A DNA stretch of 64,000 nt from Betaproteobacteria bacterium UBA5216. Its GTDB lineage: Bacteria; Pseudomonadota; Gammaproteobacteria; Burkholderiales; SG8-41. Positions within the stretch are counted from its first letter, which is position 1, and each line of letters opens with the position of its first letter. Shown piece by piece: positions 25,135 through 35,691 of this stretch. The DNA lies in NCBI GenBank assembly GCA_002412495.1, contig DHVE01000129.1, positions 62,001-126,000 of the forward strand. The letters are read 5' to 3'. The position numbers were made by a program, and so were the translations under genes. The notes below the pieces were generated by a model, which saw only the letters and a list, made by a program, of their open reading frames with translations, made no database searches and had not been told where the DNA came from.

Positions 25135-26060
25135 TGCGCGATTTTCTCGCAAGCCGCCGCTTTGCCTTCCGCCACGGCACGGATGGCATGCGGCGGACAC
25201 ACCGCCACGCATACCAGGCAACCCTTGCAATGATCGTAGTCGATGTGCGGCGTACGATCGGCATCGACGCGTATCGCGCTGTCCGGGCACAGCGTGCCGC
25301 AAATCCACGAGCAGCGATTGCAGTGTCCCGGGTCGATCACGGGCCGGAAGCTGCGCCACGTCCCGGTCAACGACTGCTCGCTGCTGGCGGTGGCATGAAT
25401 ATCCGGCGCGGCGCGGCGCACGCTGTCCTGCGGCACGTCGATCCAGTCCGGCGCGGCGGTCACACCGTTGCGTTCGGCCACGCGCTCCCGCACGCAGCCG
25501 GCGTGAGCGCTCATCGCGTCATAGGCCGCCAGCGTCCAGCGCAGATCCTGATCGAGCATAAGCCGCCCGCGCGCGTCCAGCTCAAGACGCACCGCCTGTG
25601 CCAGTGTCTCGCGCCGGATCACCCCTACCAGACGCGCTGCCGCCCCCGCACACACCGCGCTTTGCAGCGGCGGGGTTCCACCCGGAGGCGATGCCGCTAT
25701 GGCAGGCACCGCCAGGACAACGCCCGGAAACCTCGCGCGCGCCTGCCAACCCTGGGCATCACGCGTGTTGATCAGTATCACCGTATCCGCCGTGACGCCC
25801 TGCATGACACCCGCCGCCGGCAGCATCATCAACGATTCGTCGGCCACCACCACCAAATCCGGGTTGTCAATGACGCCTCGCTCCTGGATGGGCGTTCGTG
25901 ATGCGCGCACGTAGGAAAATAGCGGCGCGCCACGGCGTTCCGCGCCGTAACGGGGCGCATCCTGCACTTCAAAACCTTCGCCGAAAAATGCGCTGCCCAG
26001 AATATTGCCGGCGGTTTTCATGCCCTGACCGCCCCGGCCATGAAAGCGTATGCGAAACAT
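25131..26060 (-). CDS. 2-oxoacid:ferredoxin oxidoreductase, fused gamma-delta subunit
   Basis: 309 residues from the ATG at 26058-26060. Residues 1 to about 185 are the gamma domain (FRIRFHGRGGQGMKTAGNIL; GFEVQDAPRYGAERRGAP). The C-terminal 75 residues are a bacterial-type ferredoxin (delta) domain with two cluster motifs, CNRCSWICGTLCP and CKGCLVCVAVCP. Gamma and delta are often separate; fusions occur in several bacteria. The delta domain passes electrons from the core clusters to the external ferredoxin. The intact eight cysteines argue for a functional enzyme. Confidence 0.9.
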   Translation of the reverse strand: MFRIRFHGRGGQGMKTAGNILGSAFFGEGFEVQDAPRYGAERRGAPLFSYVRASRTPIQERGVIDNPDLVVVADESLMMLPAAGVMQGVTADTVILINTRDAQGWQARARFPGVVLAVPAIAASPPGGTPPLQSAVCAGAAARLVGVIRRETLAQAVRLELDARGRLMLDQDLRWTLAAYDAMSAHAGCVRERVAERNGVTAAPDWIDVPQDSVRRAAPDIHATASSEQSLTGTWRSFRPVIDPGHCNRCSWICGTLCPDSAIRVDADRTPHIDYDHCKGCLVCVAVCPPHAIRAVAEGKAAACEKIAQ

Positions 26061-26082
26061 CGCGTTCACGTCCGCATCGCGT

Positions 26083-27195
26083 TCAGAACACCCCAAACCG
26101 GCGATGCGCCATTGCCTGCCGCACGCGCTTCGCCGCAAGCCCGGTCGCCGCTTCGCGTGGCGTTATCCCGCCACGCCGCGCCTCTTCGAGCACCTCGCCG
26201 GTATTGGCGCGAATTTTTTCGCTGATCACCGCGAACGCCGCCTCCTGCGTGGCGCCGCGATACTCCATGGCGGCGCAAATCACGCCGCCCGCGTTGGCGA
26301 TGAAATCCGGCACCACCACCACGCCCCGCCGATGCAGCGCCCGCTCCGCGGCATCGGTGCAAGGAATGTTCGCGCCCTGCAGCACCAGTCGGGTATTCAG
26401 TCTGCCTTCGTTACTTTCATCAATGACATCCGGGCGCGCCGCCGGTATCCATATTTCGCATTCAATATCGATGATGGCATCGATGCCGCTCGTTACGCCG
26501 CGCGGATAATCCAACACGCTTTTGCCTTGATCCTTGAGGCGGGCCAGTTCCGCGATATCGATGCCCTTTGGATCAGCTAGCGTGCCGTGCGTGTCGGACG
26601 CCCCCACGAGCACGGCGCCCTGCTCCACCAGAAATCGCGCTGCATGTTTGCCCACCGCGCCATACCCCTGTATCGCCACGCGCGCGCCGGCGAGCTTGAA
26701 GCCGCAATGGTTCGCCGCTGACTCTGCTGCGTGCCGCAGCCCCCAACCGGTGGCGCCGATTTCATCCAGCGGTATGCCGCCCAGTTCCGCTGGCAGACCG
26801 ACCGCACGCCCGATCTCGTCATGCACCCACGCCATGCAAGTTTCGTCGGTGCCCATATCAGGACCAAAGATGTAGTCCTGTTCATTGCGCAAGGCGTGGG
26901 CAAAGGCGCGGATCAGTGTTTCCTTTTGCGCGCGCGGCATGCGCGGGTCGGCCTGCAACACGGACTTGCCGCCGCCGTGCGCGAGTCCCGCCGCCGCATT
27001 TTTGAGCGTCATCGCGCGCGCCAGCCGAAAGCATTCCGCCGTAGTGACGTCCGGCGCCATGCGCAATCCGCCTATCGATGGCCCGCGCGCCACATTGTCC
27101 ACCACCAGCGTCCCTTTAAGACCCAGCGAAGGTTCGTATACATGAATAATCTTTGCCGGTCCCAGATCATCGGCATGCGTGAATGCGTCGTTCAT
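26083..27195 (-). CDS. Glu/Leu/Phe/Val-type amino-acid dehydrogenase
   Basis: 370 residues from the ATG at 27193-27195, which follows GGAG by six bases. The N-terminal catalytic domain has GPSIGGLRMAPDV, the lysine motif LKNAAAGLAHGGGKSV, and FGPDMGTDETCMAW. The NAD domain has GYGAVGKHAARFL and an acidic residue ending the second strand (GASDTHG), favouring NAD. Length is closest to leucine/valine dehydrogenases (about 360) and below typical glutamate dehydrogenases (about 420). It would interconvert an amino acid with its 2-oxoacid, and it lies 22 bp upstream of the oxidoreductase genes, which would use that oxoacid. Whether the substrate is branched-chain, glutamate or another amino acid is not resolved. 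Confidence 0.85.
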   Translation of the reverse strand: MNDAFTHADDLGPAKIIHVYEPSLGLKGTLVVDNVARGPSIGGLRMAPDVTTAECFRLARAMTLKNAAAGLAHGGGKSVLQADPRMPRAQKETLIRAFAHALRNEQDYIFGPDMGTDETCMAWVHDEIGRAVGLPAELGGIPLDEIGATGWGLRHAAESAANHCGFKLAGARVAIQGYGAVGKHAARFLVEQGAVLVGASDTHGTLADPKGIDIAELARLKDQGKSVLDYPRGVTSGIDAIIDIECEIWIPAARPDVIDESNEGRLNTRLVLQGANIPCTDAAERALHRRGVVVVPDFIANAGGVICAAMEYRGATQEAAFAVISEKIRANTGEVLEEARRGGITPREAATGLAAKRVRQAMAHRRFGVF

Positions 27196-27207
27196 CCCAT
27201 ACTCCAT

Positions 27208-27976
<769 letters not shown>

Positions 27977-28005
<29 letters not shown>

Positions 28006-30409
28006 GCCGCCGCGCCTTCCCGCCGCCGGCAAGACTCTGGTGTATCAGGGTCAGCTCATGCAAGCGTTTCGCCACGCGGCCATTGATGGTTGACTCCGCG
28101 CCGCCCTTGGCATGCGGCTCTCCCGCCGGGACGCCCGTCAACACTTCTATCGCCTGATCGATGTTGCTGACGGGTATCACATGAAAACGCCCCGCCGCCG
28201 CCGCGTCCAGCACGTCCTGCCGCAGCATCAGATCCTCGACATTGGCCGCGGGAATGAGAACGCCTTGCGTGCCGGTCAGGCCGCGCCCGTTACAGATGTC
28301 GAAGAATCCCTCGATCTTCTGGTTGACGGCGCCTATCGCCTGCACTTGCCCCAACTGGTTGATGGACCCCGTCACCGCGTAAGACTGCAAAATCGGCACA
28401 TCGGCGAGCGACGACAGCAATGCGCACAATTCCGCCACCGACGCGCTGTCGCCATCCACTTCGCTGTAGGTCTGCTCGAACACCAGGCTGGCCGATATGG
28501 AGTGCGGCTTGTTGCCAGAATAGCGCGCCGCCAGAAACGATGACAGGATCAGCACGCCTTTGGAGTGTATCGACCCGCCCAGTTCCACCTCGCGCTGCAC
28601 GTCTATCAACACGCCACTGCCAAGGCGCGTGGTGGCGGTAATTTTCGCCGGCTCCGCAAAGCTGAATCCGCCCAGGTCGAACACAAAAAGACCGTTGACC
28701 TGCCCGACCTTCGCACCGGACGTATCGATCATCACGGTGCCGCGCAGTATCGATTCGTGCATGCGATTGCGCACCCGATCCGCCCGCTGCAACTGCGCGT
28801 CCACAGCATGCTGCACCTCGCCGGCGGACACCTGCCGCGCACCCAGCCCGCGCGCGCGGTGATCGGCCTCCGCGAGCAGATCCGACATCGCCTGAATGTT
28901 GCTCGACAGCTTGCGCGAATCGCCCGTCATGCGCGAACTGTGCTCCACCAGCCTGGCAACCGCCGTACGGTCGAGCGGCAGCAGCTTCTCGCGACGTTGC
29001 AGCGTCGCCAGCACGTGTGCAAAACGCTGTACATTTTCGCCGTCGCGTTCGATTTCATCCTCAAAATCGACGCTCACCTTGAACAACCGACTGAAGTCGG
29101 GATCGTAGGCATGCAATGCGTAATACACGGCGCGCTCGCCAAATAACACCACCTTGACATCCAGCGGGATGGTTTCCGGTTCCAGCGATACCGTGCTCGC
29201 GAGGCTGTACATTTCCGCCAGCGACTCGATGCGAATGCAGCGCGTCGATAGCGCGCGCTTTAGCCCCTCCCATGCGCCGGGCTGCGTCAGCACCTTGTGC
29301 GCGTCCAGCAGGAGACAGCCGCCCGACGCACGATGCAACGCTCCCGGTTTGATCAGCGTAAAGTCGGTGATCAAGGTGCCGAACTGCGCACGGTGGTCGA
29401 TGCGGCCGATCAGATTCGAGTAGGTCGGATGATCCTCGAATACCACCGGCGAACCTTGCTGCCCGTTACTATCCACTACCAAGTTGGCCTGATAGCGATG
29501 GAACGACGGCGGCCCGGCCAGCATCGCCGGCAGGCTGGCGGGCGCTTCGCCGGCGTGACGAAATTCATCGGCATTGTCGACGATGTCTTCCTGCACCGCA
29601 TTGAGATAGTCCACCACGCGCGGCAATGATTGATAACGCGCGCGCAATTCCGCCACCGGGTGCCCGACCGCGATCAGGGTCATTTCGCGATTGAGCTGCT
29701 GAATTTTTTCCATGCGCTCCTTACGCCACTGCATCGAGGCGCGTATGAGCTTTTCCAGTTTCTGCTGAAGCATCGCGATGGCCGCCTCGATGCGCTGGCG
29801 TTCCTCGACCGGCAACTTCTCATAATCCTCGGCCGAGATCACTTCACCGTCCTTCAACGGCGCCAGCGAAAACCCGGTGGGCGTGCGCAACAGCGTCACG
29901 GTGTGCGTGGCGGCTTCCGCCGCGAGTTCGCCGAACGTTTTTTCATGGCGGGCACTAAATTCAGCATCGATCTGCTCGCCGCGCGAGCGGTATTCGTCGC
30001 TCTCGAAAATCGCCGGAATGGCGATGCGCAGATCCTCCACCAGCCGCGCCATGTCCGCCGCCAGTTCGCTGCCGCGCCCCGGCGGCAACTCGATGGCGTA
30101 GGGCTTGTGCGGCTGCTGGAAATTGTTCACATACACCCAGTCGCTGGGCTTGGCCTCGTCCGCCGCCCGTGCCCGCAGATACTGCGAAGTCATCGCGTGC
30201 TTGCCCGAACCGGGCGGCCCCATCACGAACAGGTTGAACCCCTCGCGGCGGATGCCGGCGCCGAACTCCAGCGACGTCTGCGCCCTGTGCTGCCCCGCGA
30301 AGCCGGCCTGATCATCCAGTTCCGCCGTGGTCTCAAAGGCAAACGCGGAAGGTGGGCAATGCTTGCGCAGGCTTTCCAGCGGCAGGGGTTTCATCGGTTC
30401 GAACGGCAT
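27977..30409 (-). CDS. Lon-family (LonB/YcbZ-like) AAA+ serine protease
   Basis: 810 residues from the ATG at 30407-30409 (GGAGA six bases upstream; the longer frame to 30478 has no ribosome site). Walker A GPPGSGK is at residues 64-70. A long helical insertion with coiled-coil character (about 180-265) interrupts the AAA region. Substrate-gate/ATPase motifs include LIGRIDHRAQFGT and GGCLLLDAHKVL. The C-terminal Lon protease domain has the catalytic serine in DGDSASVAEL and the lysine in AVNQKIEGFF. The architecture is that of LonB-type proteins with an internal insert, unlike housekeeping LonA. It heads the operon and has an exact FNR-type operator 111 bp upstream. Confidence 0.88.
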
Positions 30410-30513
30410 CGTGAGTCTCCGTGGCAACGACTGAATGGCACGGGTACCGGTCATTCGATACCACCGCGAATTCAGCACACGGCCCCATTATGGAAACGCG
30501 GTCGGCCGGGAAG

Positions 30514-30527
30514 TTGATCTGGATCAA
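30514..30527. promoter_or_regulatory. FNR/ANR-type operator of the Lon-Usp-Por operon, exact
   Basis: TTGATCTGGATCAA, exact consensus. It is centred 111 bp before the Lon-family start and lies in the short gap after the hemerythrin stop, so it most likely serves the six-gene operon running to 22979. Confidence 0.78.
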
Positions 30528-30564
30528 TTAAGCGGCAGGCAACCAGCATGCGCCAGGTCGGCGT

Positions 30565-31155
30565 TCAATGGTCGGTGAATCTTCGCCGCACTTTCTGCGG
30601 CGGCAGCACCATGATGCGCCGGTACAGGTGGGTAAATTCCGTGCGATGATTCGAGCCGAACAGTGGGTCGTCGTTGGCCGCGAATGCCTCTGCGATATGC
30701 ACCCAATCGGGCTCGGTCAATACCTCGTTCGCGCGACGCAACACATCATCTTCCACAATGAAGTGCGCGAGCATGTCGGCCGCGTGGTTATCCACGCTTT
30801 CCTGAAAATGCCGCAGCCCGTCCGGCGCGCCGGCCTGGTACAGCACCAGCTTTCGATTCAACTCACCCAGCACCCCGGCGCTGCGCGCGTGTTCGGCCTG
30901 CAAGCGTTCGAGTACGGGATCCAGCTCCGCCGTGCGCATGCGCAAGCACTTGAACAAATACTCTTCTTCCTTGGGGTGATGGCAGCGCTCCGGGAAATCA
31001 TTCATGTAGTACAACGCGGCGGAGAGCAGCCCGAAGTCGGCAGCAGCCTGTCCTGCCGCAACGCTCGTCAAAAGCTCACGCAACGTTTGCAAAACCGTCC
31101 CCAGCGAGCGATGCTCCATTTTGATGGTCGCTATCGCTACGTCGCTAGCACTCAT
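30565..31155 (-). CDS. Hemerythrin-like (HHE) domain protein
   Basis: 196 residues, mostly helical. His and acidic residues in the order expected for an HHE domain are visible: MEHRSLG (His15), PERCHHPKEEEYLF (HxxxE-type, about 55-68), LQAEHARS and the later HAADMLAHFIVEDD. Such proteins carry a di-iron site that binds oxygen or nitric oxide or senses redox change. The start follows AGGGGA. An exact FNR-type operator lies 85 bp upstream, consistent with a role at the oxic-anoxic transition. Confidence 0.83.
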   Translation of the reverse strand: MSASDVAIATIKMEHRSLGTVLQTLRELLTSVAAGQAAADFGLLSAALYYMNDFPERCHHPKEEEYLFKCLRMRTAELDPVLERLQAEHARSAGVLGELNRKLVLYQAGAPDGLRHFQESVDNHAADMLAHFIVEDDVLRRANEVLTEPDWVHIAEAFAANDDPLFGSNHRTEFTHLYRRIMVLPPQKVRRRFTDH

Positions 31156-31233
31156 AAATCTGTCCCCTGCGGCCGATTGTTTATTGGATACGGCGTCCGG
31201 GACGAAATATCAATCAGCGCGCGGACTGCGACC

Positions 31234-31247
31234 TTGATCTAAATCAA
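31234..31247. promoter_or_regulatory. FNR/ANR-type operator, exact
   Basis: TTGATCTAAATCAA, exact consensus, centred 85 bp before the hemerythrin start and 199 bp before the divergent formate/nitrite channel. Placement favours hemerythrin. Confidence 0.75.
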
Positions 31248-31351
31248 CCCGGAGCGTGGTTATAAAAAAGCAATAAAAACATATACTTAAATTACATCGC
31301 TCAATGAAAGGCTGCGACTCCGGCGCCCCTGCTTGCCGTTCACGGGCAAAT

Positions 31352-31365
31352 CCTTGATCTGGCGC
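31352..31365. promoter_or_regulatory. Possible FNR-like site before the FNT channel
   Basis: TTGATCTGGCGCAA has an exact left half-site and two mismatches in the right. It is centred about 80 bp before the channel gene at 31439. Confidence 0.35.
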
Positions 31366-31438
31366 AAGGATCGGCGCGGATGCCGGTGCTGTGATAGCCG
31401 TGCGATTATGCGGTTATCCATTTTGACAATAAGAGACC

Positions 31439-32266
31439 ATGGCTGAGCTATTCGGATCCGATGCATTTTCACCCAAGGAGATCGCCGAACGCGTGGAAAA
31501 CGTCGGCGTCGTCAAGGCGCGCCTGCCGCTTTCGCAGATGTTCATGCTCGGCATGTTGGCGGGCGGCTTCATCGCCTTGGGAGCGATCTATTTCGTACTG
31601 GTGGTCAGCGACGCCACGCTCGGATTCGCCGTCAGCCGCGTACTCGGCGGCGTATGCTTTTCACTCGGCCTGCTGCTGGTGGTGGTCGCCGGCGCGGAGT
31701 TGTTCACCGGCAACAACCTGCTGGTAATGGCGTGGGCCGACGGCAAGCTCTCGACACGGGAAGTTCTCCGTAACTGGGCCATCGTATGCGCCGCCAATTT
31801 TGCGGGTGCGGTAACCGTTGCCGCGCTGGTATTTATGTCCGGGCACACCGAAATGAACGGCGGCGCCATCGGCAAGACCTATCTCAATATCGCCCTGGTA
31901 AAAAGCACGATGCCGTTCTGGACGGCATTTTTTCGCGGCGTGATGTGCAATCTGCTGGTGTGCATGGCGGTGTGGATGGCCTTCGCGGGCCGCAGCGTGA
32001 TCGACAAGTTCATCGCGATAGTTTTCCCCATCTCGGCGTTCGTCGCGGCGGGATTCGAGCATTCCATCGCCAACATGTTCATCATCCCGCTGGCGATGAT
32101 GCTCAAGGCGTCCGGCCCACCGCTGCCCGCCGCCTACGACGCCATCAATGCCATGGGCCTGATCGGCAACCTCGTGCCGGTCATCGCCGGCAATATCATC
32201 GGCGGCAGTGTGCTGGTGGCGCTGGTGTATCACCTTATTTACCGGCGGCCGGCGACGAAATCGTAG
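31439..32266 (+). CDS. Formate/nitrite transporter (FNT) family channel
   Basis: 275 residues with six hydrophobic segments. The family signatures are present: GMLAGGFIALGAIY (residues about 38-51), AGAELFTGNNLL (about 84-95, with the GNNL turn) and a half-helix followed by GFEHSIANMF (about 205-214). The last contains the conserved pore histidine region. FNT channels move formate, nitrite, hydrosulfide, lactate or acetate as anion or acid. The exact substrate is not readable here. The class II ribonucleotide reductase follows after 100 bp on the same strand. The ribosome site (AAGAG) is weak. Confidence 0.9.
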   Translation: MAELFGSDAFSPKEIAERVENVGVVKARLPLSQMFMLGMLAGGFIALGAIYFVLVVSDATLGFAVSRVLGGVCFSLGLLLVVVAGAELFTGNNLLVMAWADGKLSTREVLRNWAIVCAANFAGAVTVAALVFMSGHTEMNGGAIGKTYLNIALVKSTMPFWTAFFRGVMCNLLVCMAVWMAFAGRSVIDKFIAIVFPISAFVAAGFEHSIANMFIIPLAMMLKASGPPLPAAYDAINAMGLIGNLVPVIAGNIIGGSVLVALVYHLIYRRPATKS

Positions 32267-32366
32267 TGAACGGCTACGGGGTCGAATACAATTCAGATGG
32301 CAGGCTGGCGCCGAACCGGCGAAGCACAATCTGCCCGGTTGCACCCGTTCACCAAGGCAATACACC

Positions 32367-35243
32367 ATGAATCTCGAAGGCCCCGAATTATTTTTTCTCG
32401 AACAACCGGTCAGCACCGATGTGCTGCTGGAGAAATACGCCAAGGGTGACGAACGCACGGTGGAAGATGTGCGCCGCCGCGTGGCGCGCGCGCTGGCCGC
32501 CGTGGAGAAAGATGCCGCGCGCTGGGAAGTTGAATTCTTCACAGCGCTAAGCAATGGCTTCATTCCCGGCGGGCGCGTCAATTCCGCCGCGGGTACTGAC
32601 CTGCAGGCAACGCTGATCAATTGTTTTGTGCAACCGGTGGGCGATTCGGTGTCGCAAACAGTGGATGGCAAGCCGGGCATATACGTTGCACTGATGGAAG
32701 CCGCGGAAACCATGCGCCGCGGCGGCGGCGTGGGATATGACTTTTCGTCGATCCGCCCGAAGGGCGCCTATGTGCGCGGCACGCATTCTTCGGCCAGCGG
32801 CCCGGTGTCATACATGCGGGTGTTCGACCGCAGTTGCGAAACGGTCGAATCCGCCGGCTCGCGGCGCGGTGCGCAGATGGGCATATTGCGTTGCGATCAT
32901 CCGGACATCGAGGACTTCATCCACGCCAAGGACGAAGGCGACCTGCGCAACTTTAACGTGAGCGTCGCGGTCACCGACGCCTTCATGCACGCGATGGAAA
33001 CCGGCGGCGATTGGGAACTCGTGCATCGCGCCGCCCCCGGCGAGGCGTTCGTCAAAAATGCCCGCCAGCGCGCCGACGGCCTGTGGGTCTACCGCACGCT
33101 GCCCGCAAGTGAGTTGTGGCGGCAGATCATGCAAAGCACCTACGATCACGCCGAGCCGGGGGTGGTGTTTATCGACCGCATCGCGGCGGATAACAATCTG
33201 TCGTATTGCGAACAGATTGAGTCGACCAATCCTTGCGCGGAACAGCCACTCCCCCCTTACGGCTGCTGTTGCCTTGGCAGCATCAATCTCACCTGTTTTG
33301 TCAGCGATCCGTTCACGCCGCACGCGCGCTTTGATTTTGACGCCTTTGCGCGCGTGGTGCGCCCGTCGATACGCATGCTCGACAACGTGCTGGATGTGAC
33401 GGTGTGGCCGCTGCCCCAGCAGCAGGCGGAGGCGCGCGCCAAGCGCCGCGTGGGCCTGGGATTCACCGGGCTGGGCGACACGCTGGTCATGCTCAACCTC
33501 AAGTACGACACCGATGACGCGCGTGCCATGGGTGCGCGCATCGCCGAGCGCATGCGTGATGAAGCCTACGCTGCTTCAGTGGATATCGCCAAGGACAAAG
33601 GCGCGTTTCCGCTGTTCGATGCGCGCGAGTACCTCGCGGCGCCGCGTTTTGCTTCGCGTCTGCCGGCACGTTTGCAATCGGAGATAACCCGCCACGGCCT
33701 GCGCAACAGCCACCTGTTGTCGATCGCGCCCACCGGCACCATTTCGCTTGCGTTTGCCGACAACGCCTCGAACGGCATCGAGCCGGCGTTTGCCTGGGTG
33801 TATCAGCGCAAGAAGCGCATGCCCGACGACACGCACAAAACCTACGATGTCGAAGATCACGCGTGGCGGCTCTTTCGCCATCAGGGCGGCGACGCGGAAA
33901 AACTGCCGCCGGCGTTTGTAACGGCGCTGTCGATTTCCGCGCTTGACCACATGCGCATGGTAGCGGCGGTGGCGCCGTTCGTTGATTCGGCGATCAGCAA
34001 AACGGTCAACGTGCCGGAGGATTATCCGTACGCGCAATTCGCGGACCTGTATTTCGAGGCCTGGAAATCGGGGTTAAAGGGCATCACCACCTACCGCCCC
34101 AACGCCGTGCTGGGCAGCGTGCTGTCGGTCGCTGTCGCCAATAAGGCCGCGCAACCCAACGACCTGGATACCACCGACGCCGATCGCCGCATTCAGCTCG
34201 ACGCGGCGCCCCAACCCGCTCTGGCGAGCCTGCGCTGGCCGGGACGGCCCACGCTGCCCACCGGCAATCCGTCATGGACCTACATGGTCGAATCGCCGTA
34301 CGGGCGCTACGCGATTTTTGTCGGGCACGTTGAAAACGCAGGCAGCCCACCGACGCCGTTTGAAGTGTGGATCAACGGCAACGAGCAGCCGCGCGGCATC
34401 GGCGCGGTAGCCAAAACCTTGTCGATGGACATGCGCGCGCAAGACGCCAAGTGGCTGCGCGTCAAGCTCGATATGCTGGCGCGCGCGGGCGGCGAACCGT
34501 TCGAGTGCGCCATGCCGCCCTCGGGTCTGCCCGTACGCGTGCCGGGCATGGTGGCGGCCTTCGCGCGCATCGTGCGTTATCGCATCGATCAACTGGGCGC
34601 ACTGGCACAATCGGGCGATGCCGATGCAAATACCGAACCTGGCGCCAGGTCACCGATACTCGACGCGCTGTTCGCCAAAAAAGAACCCAAGACCGGCCCC
34701 GACGGCACAATGTCGTGGACGGCCGATGTCTACAACCCGAGTTCGGAAGACGACTTTGTGCTGATGCTGAAGGAACTCGTGCTGTCCAATGGCCAGCGGC
34801 GCCCCTACTCGGTGTGGATGGCTGGCGTGTATCCGCGCGCGCTCGATGGCCTGTGCAAGCTGTTGTCGCTGGATATGCGCGTGATTGATCCGGCGTGGAT
34901 CGGCATGAAACTGCGCAAGTTACTCACCTACGACGAGCCGCTGGGGGATTTCATGGCGCGCGTGCCGGGCGAAGAACGCCAGGAAAATTATCCCGGCACG
35001 GTGGCCTATGTCGCGCGGCTCATCATTCACCGCTACGCCATGCTCGGCGTGCTCGACGAGCGCGGATATCCGCTCGACGACATGGGCGTGCTCGAAATCC
35101 CCGACGACGACCGCAAACCCGCTGCCTACGCCTACAAAGCTTTGCACGGTAAACCGTGCAAGGAATGCGGCAACTCCGCGATCATTAAAAAAGACGGCTG
35201 CGAGTTTTGCACGGCGTGCGGGGCTATTGGGGCATGTGGCTAG
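32367..35243 (+). CDS. nrdJ: Adenosylcobalamin-dependent (class II) ribonucleotide reductase
   Basis: 958 residues from ATG 32367. The catalytic part (to about residue 590) has NCFVQPVGDSVSQT, RRGGGVGYDFSSIRPKG, ESTNPCAEQPLPPYG (NPCxEQ radical-site loop) and SIAPTGTISLAF, as in class II enzymes. The C-terminal third holds two similar TSCPD-like blocks, one near residue 635 (WTYMVESPYGRY) and one near 780 (WTADVYNPSSED). Each has a PFEVWINGNE/PYSVWMAGVY element. A Cys ribbon ends the protein (CKECGN...CEFCTACG), probably for reduction of the active site. It makes dNTPs without oxygen, using vitamin B12, which fits the oxygen-limited theme. Confidence 0.92.
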   Translation: MNLEGPELFFLEQPVSTDVLLEKYAKGDERTVEDVRRRVARALAAVEKDAARWEVEFFTALSNGFIPGGRVNSAAGTDLQATLINCFVQPVGDSVSQTVDGKPGIYVALMEAAETMRRGGGVGYDFSSIRPKGAYVRGTHSSASGPVSYMRVFDRSCETVESAGSRRGAQMGILRCDHPDIEDFIHAKDEGDLRNFNVSVAVTDAFMHAMETGGDWELVHRAAPGEAFVKNARQRADGLWVYRTLPASELWRQIMQSTYDHAEPGVVFIDRIAADNNLSYCEQIESTNPCAEQPLPPYGCCCLGSINLTCFVSDPFTPHARFDFDAFARVVRPSIRMLDNVLDVTVWPLPQQQAEARAKRRVGLGFTGLGDTLVMLNLKYDTDDARAMGARIAERMRDEAYAASVDIAKDKGAFPLFDAREYLAAPRFASRLPARLQSEITRHGLRNSHLLSIAPTGTISLAFADNASNGIEPAFAWVYQRKKRMPDDTHKTYDVEDHAWRLFRHQGGDAEKLPPAFVTALSISALDHMRMVAAVAPFVDSAISKTVNVPEDYPYAQFADLYFEAWKSGLKGITTYRPNAVLGSVLSVAVANKAAQPNDLDTTDADRRIQLDAAPQPALASLRWPGRPTLPTGNPSWTYMVESPYGRYAIFVGHVENAGSPPTPFEVWINGNEQPRGIGAVAKTLSMDMRAQDAKWLRVKLDMLARAGGEPFECAMPPSGLPVRVPGMVAAFARIVRYRIDQLGALAQSGDADANTEPGARSPILDALFAKKEPKTGPDGTMSWTADVYNPSSEDDFVLMLKELVLSNGQRRPYSVWMAGVYPRALDGLCKLLSLDMRVIDPAWIGMKLRKLLTYDEPLGDFMARVPGEERQENYPGTVAYVARLIIHRYAMLGVLDERGYPLDDMGVLEIPDDDRKPAAYAYKALHGKPCKECGNSAIIKKDGCEFCTACGAIGACG

Positions 35244-35691
35244 AGAGGGAAAATATCCTTTTAAAACACTTGGTTATATTTATCCGTGAAGATAGGTATT
35301 TGAGGTGACAGGCAGTGCGCGAAATGATCGGATCTTGGGCTTATATGTCGACACTTGATTTCCTCGGCAAAGGCTCTCGATGATTGACAACCATCGGCCA
35401 ACTCCAAGACTGCGAAGGTGGTTTCCGACATTGGCTGCTTATCGGCCAGAGCCATCTTTGGCTCCGTGCAGCATCAACGGCAGGTTTAGGTCTGGCACCA
35501 GCCATTGCCCAAAAGAATGGGGGCGAATGGCGGCTGTCTGTTGCGACGAATGCGTGCTCCTGCCCCGTTGCGGACCGTGGCGCAGCTGTCAAAGCGGACG
35601 CTCAACGCCTCAGTTCTGCCGCCCCTTATAGGCGGGCTAAGGACCGTCCAATCGGGTCGGCTGCAACTGATGTTAATCAGTGTGCGGATAA
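35244..35691. other. Intergenic region without a recognisable gene
   Basis: 448 bp between the reductase and methyltransferase genes. Short open frames exist on both strands but none has a ribosome site or a protein-like composition. The first 100 bases look AT-richer than the flanks. A perfect palindrome ACTGAT-GTTA-ATCAGT sits at 35667-35682, close in form to an FNR site but with the outer positions changed; no gene starts near it in a useful orientation. Confidence 0.6.

Noticed and set aside
25135..25359. N-terminal extension of porA
   Set aside because: It overlaps the ferredoxin domain of the gamma-delta gene out of frame; ATG 25132-25134 overlaps that gene's stop in the usual ATGA manner.
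35667..35682. ACTGAT-GTTA-ATCAGT palindrome as an FNR operator
   Set aside because: Outer positions of both half-sites differ from TTGAT/ATCAA and no gene starts in a suitable position; it could be a chance palindrome.
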